Assembly: GCF_048773025.1 (NCBI RefSeq)
Contig: NC_133564.1
Coordinates: 30,948,645-31,012,644, forward strand
DNA length: 64,000 nucleotides
DNA from: Camelus bactrianus
Taxonomy: Eukaryota; Chordata; Mammalia; Artiodactyla; Camelidae
Direction: 5' to 3'
Of this stretch, positions 45,461 to 57,555 are shown one piece after another; within the stretch, counting starts at the first letter, position 1, and each line of letters opens with the position of its first letter. The notes beneath the pieces were generated by a model that saw only the letters and a list, made by a program, of their open reading frames with translations, did not search any database and was not told where the DNA came from. The translations under genes were made by a program, and so were the position numbers.

Positions 45461-45689
45461 AATTGCCACTGTAAATAGGACATTGAAATTCTATCTCCAA
45501 GGCTTGGTTAGCTTCCAGGCACGCGGTCATCTGTGTTTCATCTATGATCGTTAATGTTGCTTAAAAACTTACTGACAGTGAGTCAAAATCTGTAAAATTT
45601 CTCAACTAAATATGAAAAGCTTCATTTCTGCTTCTGAAATATTCAGCCAACATGCCGTATTTATCACGTGGCAGATACTGTGTAGAAAT
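45461..45689. other. Single-copy DNA
   Basis: About 230 bases between an old L1 and a MIR. No feature recognised. Confidence 0.35.
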
Positions 45690-45875
45690 AGGTGCAGACA
45701 GAGATACGGTTATGGATTTACACGCACACTCACTTAACCTGAGGCACAGAGAAGTAAAGTAACTTGCCTGAAGTCACACAGAGCTAGTGACTCGTGGGAC
45801 TGGAACCTGAACCCCGGATAGCCGACCCCAGAAACCATGTTCTTAATCATTCCACCATCCTGTCTCTCACACCTC
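45690..45875 (-). mobile_element. MIR SINE
   Basis: Antisense MIR with clear motifs: cctgaggcacagagaagtaa, agtaacttgcctgaagtcac, acagagctagtgactcgtgg and ccatgttcttaatcattcca. One of the best-preserved MIRs in the window. Confidence 0.88.
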
Positions 45876-46239
45876 ACACAGTGAAACAGATTTTAGTGTA
45901 TTTCCCTCAGTTGTGCAGAAGTGGCATTCTGACCAACTATTTCAGTCCCTGTGAGAACTGCCTTCTTAAAAAATAAAAATAATAAATAATAAGATGAGGA
46001 AGGAAAGCACCTGTGCCCAGAAGCTTTCCCACTCCACCTGCTCAGAATCAGTCACTTCTCTGTAGTTGGTTAGCTCTCTCTTTCCTTCCCTGGAAACCCT
46101 TACCAAATATAAACATACACATCTTACCTTAACATAGGGCAATCTTCTTCCAAATTGACTGTAAACTTCAAATGGTACTGATTCAGCTTCATCTCTGGAT
46201 TCTCTACATGGTTTTCCAATAATAAACCAAACGATGGGT

Positions 46240-46690
46240 ACGTTAATATGACAGGCAGACTCTTCCTGTTGCAAATGACTGAAACCCAATATAAAAAGTT
46301 GAATCTACAATTGAATGTGTTGGCTTAGGCGTCTGAGAAGTCCAAGAGTGAGTCAGGCTTTATTTGTGTCTTGATCAACATGCTCAAACAACATTAATTT
46401 GTGTTCCGTATTTCTTCTCTCTTTTGGATATACCCAGAAGCGTGCATTCTTCCTTGAAAGAAACATGGCAGATGGCTTCACAGCTCGTGATTCCTGTAGC
46501 AGACGGCTTTTCTCTCACAGGTCTGGAATCTAGCCCGTGGCGGGGGGTGCTGATTGGTTCAGCCTGGGCAGGTTGGGCAGGTGACCATTCTTGATGTACA
46601 TAGTCACAGTTTTGCAGGAAGGGGTGAGACTCCACAATTGATCAGACCTGGGTCCTTGTTCCCACTGGCATCAAGGGATAGGATGCTGAG
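46240..46690. mobile_element. Possible ancient interspersed repeat, family not assigned
   Basis: The phrases cctgttgcaaatgactgaaa, cccaatataaaaagttgaat, tgagaagtccaagag and ttgtgtcttgatcaa resemble a common mammalian repeat (gttgcaagtgacagaaaccca...). I cannot name it and the match is by memory. Confidence 0.35.
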
Positions 46691-48074
46691 GATGGTTACT
46701 AGGACTGAAAAAGGTTATGGTAAGGGCAGCTGGTCAGACCAAAATCAAAGGTGTCTATTATAGAAAGGTAGAGTAGGCTAATTGATTTCAGCTACAAATG
46801 CAGATTTGAGATTGGTACAGTAGACAAGCATGCAGCAGTCTCTTACTACGGGGAAGGACCCGTTGGAAATAAAATGATGTAAGAATCCTAATAATTATCA
46901 AGTGCACCGAGGATTCGAGTAGGAGAGACAGTAGAGAGATATCAGAATGAAAATCCCAGTACGAGGTGAGGATCTGAAGGACTAGCGGCTAATGGAGAAG
47001 GAGAGATGCTCGATTAGAAAGTGTAAAGGAAAAATATGTGAGATTCAGTGACTAAGGATTTGGGTGATAAGAAGAGAAGTAAGCTATGCTGATTTAAAAT
47101 GTTTGACTTTAACAGATACTTGGAAAGAGGGGAGAGGGTTTTGTTTTGTTTCACATGAAACATCTTATTTAATTAGATGGATGGCCAGGTTTCTTAAAGC
47201 ATTTGTCCTCTGAGCAGCAAGGAAGACAGACTTTCAGCTTGAGTGCAAGGCGAGAGGAGACATTATCAGTATTCATTTGCTAGCGGAAGCCATGGTGTTG
47301 AATGAAGGCTTTTTTCTGGAGAAAGCATAGGAGGATGGAAACTGAACGTTGCGACTGGAATTCACCTGAGGGAGAGGGGTTTCAACGGTGTAGAAGAGGA
47401 AGACATCCAATCTCGGAAGCCGGGAGGAAGTGAGGCCACAGGGGTTTAGACCACTTGGCTCTAAAGGAAAGGAATGTTGAAAAGATAGTTGTAAAGATCT
47501 GCCGAGTCAGATTGAAATGTAATCAGTGAGAGGCAGTGACGGAAAAGTAAGAAGGTAAATATCCTAAGATGAATCCTTAAGGGAAGAGAAGATTGAGACT
47601 CAGAGCCGTGTAAGAAACAATTATTCTGTCTTGGCATTTTCCCCTGCAGGGGAAATGACAGGGACATTCTGACTCTGCAAAGGACGATGCTCTTTCTTAC
47701 CATGTACTGATGTCCAGCATTGTTGGGGGTGGCCATTAGCTTCAGGGGGATGAAAATGTAGAGGCATTAGGGGGAAAAAAATCACAAAAATTTTAGATGA
47801 GAGACACTGTTTTACTCTTCTGAGGTTCTGAAGAGTACCCACGGTGGGCAGGTGCTGCTTATAAATTTCCTAAATGGAGATGAAGGACACTGTAAAAGCT
47901 GACTCTGAACATTGAGGAGATGGCCCCACAGCACCGAGAGCTTTGCACATCATCCGAAGCCATCCCATCTTGGCACAGGTGCCCACGTATCTCATGATCC
48001 CCGTGCAGACCATAAGGAGAATGGTGGTTGCTTCTGTTTTATAAGTGCCCAGGTATCAATCAATCATAATGAGC
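46691..48074. other. Single-copy DNA
   Basis: 1.4 kb, purine-rich on the plus strand in 46890-47600. Minus-strand frames at 47461-47842 overlap one another and are unrecognised. Confidence 0.35.
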
Positions 48075-48310
48075 TGGTTACAGAGCCAGGACATCCCAAG
48101 TTTTGAATCCCAGGTTGACCTCAGGTTAATAATAGTTCTGTGACTTTGGGTAAGTTTCTGAACCTCCTTTGCCTCAGATTCCCCAGCTGTAAAATGGGCA
48201 GAATAATAGAAATCTGTGTAATACAAGTCGATGTTAAAAAATAAATGAGGTGCTATAGGTTGGATGTTTATGAGTGCCAGGGACACGGTAGACATAATCC
48301 TAGCTCTTAT
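48075..48310 (+). mobile_element. MIR SINE
   Basis: Sense MIR: ttacagagccaggacatccc, gttttgaatcccaggttgac, agttctgtgactttgggtaa, gtttctgaacctcctttgcc, tcagattccccagctgtaaa and atgggcagaataata. Nearly full length and well ordered. Confidence 0.9.
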
Positions 48311-48479
48311 ATTTAGAAATCTCTGCACTGGAGTTTTTAAAAAAAAAAATCGGGGTAATTACTGTGAAAAGTAACCTAAGATGTGAGAAATCTCAATGAA
48401 TTGCACTGTAACTATTTTTATTATGAATATTTAAAGAATTCATATCAAATACTTCTATTTTTAAAACAGATATTTTTAT

Positions 48480-49035
48480 TTTTCATGTTTTTAGTGTTGC
48501 CGCGAGTTCCTCTTTGACACGTGGGTTAATGAGCAATGTGTTGTTTTATTTGCAAATATTCAGGGTGTTCTTCCAGAAATTTTTCTGTAAACTAGAAAAT
48601 GATTTCTGGTTTAAGTATGTTGTCCTTAGAGAACGCACTTTGTATGATTTCAGTTCTCATAAATGTATTGAGGAGAGTTTTATGAAGCCTAGAATATTAT
48701 TTACTTTAGCAAACTTTCCATGTGCACTTGAAAAGGGTGTATAATCTTCTGTGGTTGGGTTGATGTGGACGGACCTACCAACACCCTGTGGGTCAAGCTG
48801 GTTGACAGTCTTGTTTGTATTTTTCTCTGTATTTACTTTTGTCTATTTCTTATGTCATTTATTGAGAAGGTCACTGAATTCTCTAACTATAATTGTCAAT
48901 TCATCTTTTTCTCCTTTTAATTCTATTTAATTTCTGTTTCATATATTCTGAAACTCTTTTGTTAGGTTATTTCCACTTAGAAACTGGTATGTCTTCTCAG
49001 TGAATCGACCCCTTTATCATAATAGAATGCTGGTC
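48480..49035 (-). mobile_element. Old L1 ORF2 fragment
   Basis: Antisense ORF2: gtgttgttttatttgcaaat, gagaacgcactttgtatgat, tttcagttctcataaatgta, ttccatgtgcacttgaaaag, aactataattgtcaattcat and tcttctcagtgaatcgaccc. It lacks both the 3' end and a tail, so it is an internal fragment. Confidence 0.85.
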
Positions 49036-49907
49036 AAAATGCTGGTAGAATTCATAAATCTTTGGGTTGTTTGTGAAATAAGGTTAACTATATACTGAAC
49101 CCAAAAGTGATTTATTTCAGGAATTTTTGATTTTTCACCTATGACTTAGTGGATGAGTTTGTTGGTTATGTATGCAGAAATTTTTTAAGTTGCTAAAATT
49201 TTATTTTAATTATATGTGAAAAATCTGACACTTTATTTTAACCGGCATAAATATCAGAAGTCAAACTTAGAAAACAGACATCAGAAATATAACAAGTTAA
49301 ATTCTTACTATACTCTTTGATGTCCCTTCGGACCTTGTACATACCTCAATTCTGAATTTTCTGATTGCTTATTTCTCTCTCTTATTATGCATCTAACTGG
49401 GACCAGACCTGAGCCTGAATCCCTGGTGCCCAGGACAAAAGTTGATTTACAAACGATGCTTAAAAAAGTGTAACCATATGAACACAGGATAAAGGACTCA
49501 GACTTTCTTCACCTGGAAGAAGATCCCCGTGTTAAATTCTGAGCTATCCTGAGATACTTCTTTGAGTTTTACGTTCTGGAGCACCAACCATCCTAATGTG
49601 TTCTAGCTTTGCAAGTCCTGCCTCCCAAGAACTCCTTCTGTCCTGGGGACACTGAGAGGGCAGGTCCCCCTCCGGGTTCTCAGGTTGCATCTAAACCTTT
49701 AACATGGAAACAAAATCATGTGACTTGAAATACTTTTGACGTTATAAGGTTGATGTCAGTTCGAATTATCCACATGATTATAATTTAACCACCAAGTTCA
49801 TTAACATGATTTGAAACTGGGGTACGTGGGGCTTCAAACATTACCATCTGAATGAATGATGGTTATACATTTTATTTTTATTTTCCTGTGCAAACTTGTC
49901 CTTCCTT

Positions 49908-49910
<3 letters not shown>
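49036..49910. other. Single-copy DNA
   Basis: No family recognised after the L1 fragment ends near 49035. Mostly AT-rich up to 49300. Confidence 0.35.

Positions 49911-49940
<30 letters not shown>
49911..49940. repeat. A-run of 30
   Basis: The longest pure A-run in the window. A 69-codon frame crosses it as a lysine run. No retrocopy body was recognised upstream. Confidence 0.95.
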
Positions 49941-49943
<3 letters not shown>

Positions 49944-51009
49944 TTGTTATGACTTGTTGTGGATGACTTTTGATTCACAGGAGGCAGAGAAAGCAAAATT
50001 GAATTTTGAAATGCACTTTGTCCATGGCATTACACCCAGGGAAGGAAAAGCGGAAAACTGAGTTAAGAAATTGACAGAGGTGCCTCCGTTACGTGGCAAC
50101 TACTTCCAAGAGAAAACAAGCTTAATTTTGTTGGAGCAAACAGATAAAATAAGCTAACTGTTCTATTTGACAGTAATTATTCGTGACCTTTCTTTCCCTT
50201 CCGTAAACCGCAATTTCAATACCTTCCGCTGTCTGGCAACAAAGTGTTTTTTGATATTACAACAGGATATTATGTAAATATAAATCACATTAGATTAGAA
50301 TTATTCCTTAACAGCAAGAGCAATGTTCTTACTGGCAAGATAAGTGTAAATATCTTTAATTATCTTAACGGTACAACAGCCTGAGAACAAAGTACTGGGC
50401 TGCAAATAGATACAGTCAACTAGACTGCATGTGTTGGGGACTAGATTGTTAATAATTCAATTCACGGAGGACAAAGCAGTTAATTACCTTCTAAGACTAA
50501 CTTTCTTGGTCCCTTACGATTTGAGATGCGTTTGAGATGTAAAAGCTGATACAATCATTGTGTGTATCTTTCCCACAACTGATAGATTCCAACAAAATAA
50601 TGACTCTGGCGTAATTAAGAACCAGGTCTAAGATGTAGGAGTCAAAAATTGCTGCCAGAGATGAGACACTGAGGAAACAAATGAGGGATGACTGTGAATT
50701 TCCACAGGCGTCTGATGTTTCTGCTGATCCTAGTTTTTAAACCAAAAGATAGATGATGCATAACAATGCTCAGTTTCAACATGTTTAAAGAGTTGACTGA
50801 AATGGGTCTGTTAGGTCCTTATTTCTTCATGGATATGTCAGTTTACGAGGAAGTTTTAGAAACCTGGGCAAAATAAGACACGAAGAAAGCTGTATGTTCA
50901 GACAGGATTGTCCAGCTTTCTCAGATGGTAGCTATTTAATTCTCTTTTTCGGGTACAAATAAAGAGATTTTTGCAGAAAAAAAATAGCCAAAAATATTTT
51001 CTCTTTCCT
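49941..51009. other. Repeat-free AT-rich DNA, possible conserved non-coding element
   Basis: 1.1 kb without repeats or usable open frames. The 50160-50520 part is dense in TAATTA, GATTAGAATTATT, ATTAATAATTCAATT and GTTAATTAC words, as in homeodomain-bound enhancers. This is an inference from composition only. Confidence 0.3.
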
Positions 51010-51245
51010 AAAATTATCAATAGCTAACATATTTTGAGTGCTTAGTATAATATGCAAGGTTAACCCTGCCTGTGAGGAGCTTACTATTATTACACCAATT
51101 TAAAAAAAAAAAAAAAAAGAACTCTGAGACTTAGCTTAACTTGTCTGTGCAGGGACCCACAGCTAATAAATGGAAGAATAAGTTTTGAAGCTCAGAGAGT
51201 TCCAGCACAAAGCCGGTGGGCTCTACCGAGCCCTCTCCACAAGGA
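51010..51245 (-). mobile_element. MIR SINE with internal A-run expansion
   Basis: Antisense MIR: aatagctaacatattttgag, tgcttagtataatatgcaag, gaggagcttactattattac, then an A17 run in place of the usual ttttacagatg, then ctctgagacttagcttaact and acagctaataaatgg. The A-run split the core without breaking the order. Confidence 0.85.
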
Positions 51246-53235
51246 AGGACGTCACACGCATCAGTGGGAAACCGTGTGTCTACATCCTGGGCTCACACAG
51301 ATCCTAAGATGGGGCTATTCTTTTGGTTTACAAGCAGACTTTTTGTGGTTTTGTTAAATAAAATTCTTCCATTACCCACATAGACCTAACATTAAATGTT
51401 GTGTCTCACCCATGAGATAAATCCATGATTCACACTTGGGAAACAGACATGGGAAATACACAAGTTATGTTTCCATTAGAGTTCTCTGCGTCCCATAGTG
51501 CTTAAGACACAAAATTAACCAGCCTTGCACACAACACGCACAGACAGTTCAGCATGGAGAGAAGGACTTCAGAATGACCGTCAGTAACCCAAGTGCCTGG
51601 AGACAAGCATTCCTTGTTGATACCCGATACACCCTAACCTAGAGATCATGAGCTAGCCTCCTTATTCCGTATCCAATCTCACTGATTCTCCCCACAACTT
51701 ACTGCCTGACATGCTCTGTTGCTTCTTATGGATTTATTTATAGGCACATAACATCCTTGCCATCATCCCAGTTAAGTATATCTATAAAAAAATAAGTTGT
51801 GTTGAATTGCTTCAGTAAACCTCAGCTACCTCGTGACAGAGAGAAACTTTGGCTTCATAGGTTGATCAAATAAATGACTTCAAAAAATCATCTGAGTGTG
51901 TGTTACATTCTGATACTCTATCCTTTAAATCTTAACTAGGATGATCTGAGGGAGCCCCAGGTAGGATTACACACCTGCAGACAAGATGGATGTTTAGTCT
52001 GTAAACGATTTAATCTGTACGTTGGTGTTTTTATTTCTTTAGCTCTAACTGTGAATGATTTGTTTGCTTGCTTGTTTGTTTATTCATCAATTTAATGCCT
52101 GGTCAGACCTAGACTGAGATCCAAACCAACATCAGAGGTATCCTGGGAGAGACACAAATAAAAACATCCACTCTAATGGGAAGAAGAAACTCAGACACAC
52201 ACGTATGACAAAGGAAAAATAAAAGCTGTAACACTTCAATGTACCCAGTAGCTTTTTGTGGAGAAAAATGAGGAATTTAAATTAAGATGTGCTATAAGAT
52301 TTAAAAAATGCTTGATTCTGAAGCCATAGTAGGAGTGAAAAAATGTAAAATGTCTCATTAATAAAGTTCTCAGTAATGTTTATATTGATTGCATATTGAA
52401 ATGACGGTATTTTGGACATTTTTGTTGAGCATTTTTGACTACTTTTTAAAATGTGACTACTAGAAAATGTTATATTGTGTATGCGGTTAGCATTAAATTT
52501 CTATGGGACAACGCTGATGCAGAGGAAGTGATAAGATATATTTTCAACCTTGGTGAGCAAAGAAAGCTTAAGAGAAGAAAGAGTGGGGAAGGATGCTGAA
52601 TAAGATGTCTGCAGTATAGGAGAGGAGTTCTCCTTCTGGGGACCCTACACTGCTCCGGAGAAACATATGCAAGCACGTGGTCTTAGAGTGGTCCCCTCCT
52701 GCTTTACAATGGTTGGTTTTATCATTGGTATGGGGAAATGTGCAAACAGATTGGCGAAGGGATAAATGAAATAGATGGAGAGTCCTGGTAGCAGCAACGA
52801 AGCTGATGGGACATCCTTGAGGTGGGGTGTGCTCAACTGTGTGTAACACACTTTACATGCTGTTACAGCATCCTCTTTGTTCATGAAACTTCATTCTCTC
52901 TCCAGTCTTGCCACGGTTTCCCAGGGATGGTATACACTTCCCTAGCTCGCTGACTTTGGCCTTGGCCGTATGACTTGCTTTGACCAGTGTAACATATGCC
53001 AGTTCTGAGTGTGGCTTTCAAAAGGCATTACCTATTTCTGCTTGTCTTTTTGTTGTTCTGTCGTCCACCCGAGATGGACAGACTCCAGGTAATTGTTACG
53101 CCTTCAGCATGGATTCAGAATGAGAGACACTAACAGATCTGAACCCAAGTCAATCCAGCCTGGTTGAGCCAGAGCTTCCCTCTTGCCCCCCAAACATGGA
53201 CAGGAAAGAAATGTTTGGGTACATTGCAAGTATAA
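51246..53235. other. Single-copy DNA
   Basis: 2 kb. A TTTG/TTGC-rich patch lies near 52060-52085. Minus frames at 52470-52884 overlap in three registers and are unrecognised. Confidence 0.35.
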
Positions 53236-53418
53236 GAAAAGGAAGGGAGAAAGGAAGGAAGAAAGAAAGGAAGGAAGGAAGGGAGGGAGGGAGGGAGGAA
53301 GGGAGGGAGAGAGGAAGGAAGGAAGGAAGGGGAAGGAAGGAAGGAAGAAAGAAAGAAAAGGAAGGAAGAAAAGGAAGGAAGAAAGAAAAAAGGAAGGAAG
53401 GAAGGAAGGAAAGAAAAA
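53236..53418. repeat. (GGAA)/(GAAA)n purine microsatellite
   Basis: About 180 bases of nearly pure purine on the plus strand, with GGAA, GGGA and GAAA units. Six overlapping frames of up to 127 codons, Glu/Lys/Arg-rich on plus and Phe/Leu/Ser/Pro-rich on minus, are products of the repeat. Confidence 0.97.
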
Positions 53419-53944
53419 GATCTGGCAGTTTCTGTAGCCCCTGGCACTGCCCATTTCCTGGCATCTATCTGCACATTGAGGTATCATGGGGGACCCCTAG
53501 CTCCCGTATTTCCAAATTTCTCTCTAAAGAGAGAAACAGGTGAGCCACGGATGTAGTGAAGAAGGCGCTGAATTTGTTGTTGACAACTCAGTCAGCATCA
53601 AAGAGCTTAACCCTTTGTAACTTGGCAAGCCCAAAGAGTGTTTAACTGAATGAAGGCTTTGGTACCCTCAGCATCAACAGTTCAAAGCAGAAATGAGGGA
53701 CAAGTTGGAGGGGGATGATGAGGACAATGGGGAAGGAGAAGGATGACTCAGAACATATTTTTCTTGAATTTCCAACCCACTTTGTTCGAGGGGTAGAATG
53801 AAAAACGAAGGACGTGTGACCAAACACAGCAGAGGATGAGTTTCCCTAAGATCCCACACTTTCTGGAACAACCTTCAACAGAGCAGATTATCTTAAATTA
53901 TTATTAGATTATTTTAAGAAGGCATCTTAGAATTAACCTGAAAC
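53419..53944. other. Single-copy DNA
   Basis: About 530 bases. Two overlapping minus frames (53642-53871) lack recognisable domains. Confidence 0.35.
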
Positions 53945-54055
53945 ATTCCATTCATTTTTTCAGAGAAGGAGACTAAGGCTACCAAATAGATGAACTGCTT
54001 TGAGTCACAAGGCTGCTCACAGGCTCAGCTGTGACTGAGTCCCAGGTAGGCTTTC
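53945..54055 (-). mobile_element. MIR fragment
   Basis: The segments cagagaaggagactaaggct, ctttgagtcacaaggctgct and gactgagtcccaggtaggct follow the antisense MIR core. Confidence 0.55.
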
Positions 54056-55199
54056 TCAGCTGGGACTCGTCTGAACCACAGAAAGCACAACACGTGTGTG
54101 ATATTTACTCAGTTCTCCCTAGGATGGTCCGTAGCTAGCATCACTTTAGAGCAGCAAGAGAGAAGTTAATTCATAACATCCAATGGATGCCTTGGGACAT
54201 TAGGGCATAATTCTCTTGCAGAATCCTGGTTGGAAAAGGCTGTAAATAGCACATCATCACCATCTGGCTTCCCCCTGTCACAGACTATCAGGTCCATAAA
54301 ACAGGAACCACAGCGAGTTTATAGGAGTTATAAAATTCAAGTATAAACCTTCCTGGTTTGGGCTGCTCGAAGATTCCAGACTATGGACAGAGGCTTTCAT
54401 CCATGACCTTGAGTTATGATTAATTTCAGGTGAGCATGGATAATACATTTAAGGGAAATCGCCCTGGCTCCACCTTGAAACAGAAGCATACATGTCACCT
54501 GTGTTCTAGTTTGTGGAATAATGGCTTTGTCATAAAATGCTTCCTAAACAGATCAACCCGGGAAAAGCTAGCTAATAAAGCACTTTGTGTGCTTATTAGA
54601 GAAAGTAAAATGCCACGGAATTCAGCAATCACCTGCAAATAGTTGTCAGGAACATTTTTTTTTTTTTCCTAAAAGAATCAACTCTTTCCCTAGGTGGGCA
54701 TCCCAAACCAAAGGCAGAAGGAAGCTGTAATTCCTCCTCCCAGGTCATGAGGATGATGCTTCAGGAACGACCAAAGGCAAACAATCAGGAGGCAGAATTC
54801 AGCAGGGGACTGAGCCAAATGGTATTTTAGGTTCATCACTTGAGTGACGGATGATGACTCATTTTTCTTACCATTTGTCCCTAGGTTATTAATATTTGCC
54901 AGGGGAAGAAATAGTAACTCTCGCTGAAATGAATCACCATGTACGATTCCCCTTCAATGGAGGAGATAACCTCAATTTTTTTTGATCCCCTTACAAAGCA
55001 AGTTTTTTGTTGGTTTGTTTGTTTGTTTGTTTGTTTGTTCTAATCTCTGTATCCCCAGCTATTTTAACCCAAATAGCATGGGAGTCAGAAGAAGGATTCA
55101 GGTCCTTCCGGAAAATCTACTCTTGTGGGGTTTGACGGAGGCTGTGTACAGTTCAGGATTCAGAATGCTGAGTCATTGGCAAAGTTGTTAGGAGTTGTC
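54056..55199. other. Single-copy DNA with a (TTTG)n run
   Basis: The only simple repeat is GTTT units at about 55010-55039. Otherwise no family is recognised. Confidence 0.4.
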
Positions 55200-55765
55200 T
55201 AAAATGAGAAACTGAAATCAGGATTGAGGATGAGGGGTCTGGAATAAGCCACAGTGGCATAAAAACTATTTTGATCTGAAGCTGTTTAAGATCCTGAAAT
55301 CCCACATCTGCCTAAAAGCAGAGCCTCTCTGAAGAACAGTTGTCATAAACTCGTTTCTGGAAGCAACTCTAATCTTATCTTCTGTGAGATGAGAAGTGGA
55401 CCCTGCACCCAAACAAACATTATCACAAAACTATCATATCGATCATCTATTCTAAGCATCTATGTATCCATCTTTCAAAGAAGTCATCTGTTTTGCCATA
55501 AGTGCCTTTTCTTCTTCCTGTCTAAAGTCATTTTATCTCTCAAGAGTGCCCCCTTCCCCACTCCCATCTCTTTTAAGATGGTATAAAAGTCCAAAATTCT
55601 AATCACTTCCTGGAGTCACATTTTTCTGTGAATTCCCATGTATGAGCATGTAAATAAAAATCTATATCTTCTCTCTCAAATGTCTGTTGTCAGTTTAATT
55701 TGCAAACCCTCAGAACAGAACTTAAAAGGATAGAGAAGGGTTTCCCCTTGCCTCCACCAAGGATC
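55200..55765 (+). mobile_element. Solo LTR fossil, near full length
   Basis: The order gatgaggggtctggaataag, ccacatctgcctaaaagcag, ttaagatggtataaaagtcc (a TATA-like promoter word), gagcatgtaaataaaaatct (poly(A)-signal region) and gtctgttgtcagtttaattt (U5-like) is that of an LTR family I recall from laurasiatherians. No internal region adjoins it. It is an old fossil. Confidence 0.6.
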
Positions 55766-55869
55766 AAGGTCACAATATCAGATTATAATTCTGTATAATG
55801 TGACAGTAGCCATTCCCTCACTGCTTCTACAGTAAAGACTGGGAAAAACCAACACATGGTCCCCTGGTC
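55766..55869. other. Single-copy DNA
   Basis: A short gap between the LTR fossil and the next candidate repeat. Confidence 0.3.
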
Positions 55870-56090
55870 AGTTCACTTCAAACTGAGGAGTGATCAATCA
55901 TGTGACCCTGTTCTGACCAATGAAATAAAAGAATACACTTTTGGGAATTGGTTTTTCCTTTCCTGGTCAAAGTGGCAGAGGTGTCTGGGCATCCCCTCAT
56001 CTGTCTTTTTTTCTGCCCTTAAATGTGGGCGCAATGTTTGAAGCAGCAACAGCCAGTTATATACGAAGGGGAGACTATGAGAACAAAAAG
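55870..56090. mobile_element. Possible ancient interspersed repeat, family not assigned
   Basis: The segments tgtgaccctgttctgaccaa, tgaaataaaagaatacac and aatgtgggcgcaatg resemble a common mammalian repeat (gaccaatgggacacaag ... gaatgtggacgtgatgg). The memory-based match is weak. Confidence 0.35.
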
Positions 56091-57169
56091 CAATTTTCTA
56101 ACAATGAAACCAAAAGTTAAAAAGAGTTTGATTTGGGGGCTATGATAGATCACTAAACAGGTAAGCCAAAACTATCAACTGCCTGCTTTAGGACTTTTTG
56201 TTAGGAGAGAAAATTCATCCCAATTTGTTTATGCCAGTGGATACTATTTAAATTCAGGTAGTTGTAATCCTAAAGAAAACAGTTAAAACCAGGAACCCAG
56301 AGACCAGAACGAGGACAGATAGGGACGATCTGGAGACTTACGTACCCCACTGTCCTTGCCAATTTCTTCTTCTTCTGGAATTTCACTTGAAGTTTAACCC
56401 ACTCGGTATCTTTCCTTCCTTTCAGGAGCCTAGTATATAAGAGAAGGAAGTCACATGAGCCAACAGCGGTGGCTGAGTCTCGTGTGTTTCCTTCTGACTC
56501 TAGCTGGTGTTGGACCCAGAAAAACATCCTCCTGCCTCATCCTCTCTTGGTCCCCTTCAGAAGAGCCTTTGAAATCCTCCAACAGCAGTTGAGTGAGTGA
56601 AGTGGGTAATTACACCACCTCCTTTTACTAAAAGCAAAGAGGACCATTTATACCTCTTATCAGACCTTCTGAGTGGCTCTTTTGCTGAGAAGCTGGAGGC
56701 CTAGAAGGGGAGGAAATGGCATGGAAATACATACGAATATTTTCTGGGGATGACCGTGCAGAGTGTGGGATGCATGGGAAATGAACTGCATATAAAATGA
56801 GCTACACCAATTTGCTAGTGTTCCTGCCCCAGCAGGGAGCATCTCAGAAGAGGGACGGGCTCTCCAGTGGGTCCACAGATGAGGGACTCTAGCAGATACT
56901 GGGTCAGACACGGAAGATTCCTGAATTGTCAATACAGAGCAAAATATAAATTAAAAGTGCACATAGTTTTTTTATACTCAGATAAAAGGAATACAAAAGA
57001 CCTGTTTATCACAAATCTGTGACTTTAATATCCCCTTCTCCCCTCCTGCCTACCAAAATCCACTTTCCCTGAGGCTGAGGTGCAATCTTTGGGTGATTTT
57101 CTTTCTTATTAGTGATTGGATTGCCCTCTCGGGGTACCCTCTCTCAGGGCCCAAAGATCCTTGCAGAGA
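56091..57169. other. Single-copy DNA
   Basis: 1.1 kb. Small minus frames (56270-56527, 56660-56932) have no known domain. Confidence 0.35.
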
Positions 57170-57555
57170 CTGGGTAAGGAAATCATAATAAGACAACAGG
57201 CCCCAAATGGAGTCACTTACGCTAAGCCCTGAGTTACCACACTGAGATGTAACAGATACAGTTTCAGCTCTCCCAGAAATGGAATCTTAAACTGGTCAAT
57301 CAGGAATCACCTGACCAGCGCTAATCAGGTCACCTGCCTGATAGACCCCCTGCCATTTCCTAAAGGAAAATAACCTTGTAACAATCCTCCTGCTTTTTTT
57401 TTTTTCCCCTGCCAGTATAATTCCTTGTTTCCACTCCTTTCTGCCTGTAGAAGTCTCATTTTGTACAGCTCCTCAGAGCCCCTTTCCATCTGCTAAATTG
57501 GATGTTGCCTGATTCAAATCAATTTTTGTTCGAATCAACTCTTAAAAATTTTAAG
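57170..57555 (+). mobile_element. LTR-type fossil
   Basis: The phrases agacaacaggccccaaatgg, agtcacttacgctaagccct, gtcaatcaggaatcacctga, caggtcacctgcctgataga, tataattccttgtttccac and tggatgttgcctgattcaaa follow an LTR repeat I recall from other mammals. A pyrimidine run splits it near 57393-57408. The element is an old solo copy. Confidence 0.55.

Noticed and set aside
53104-53543. Overlapping 84-127-codon frames rich in Lys/Glu/Arg or Phe/Leu/Pro/Ser
   Set aside because: All fall on the GGAA/GAAA microsatellite in several registers.
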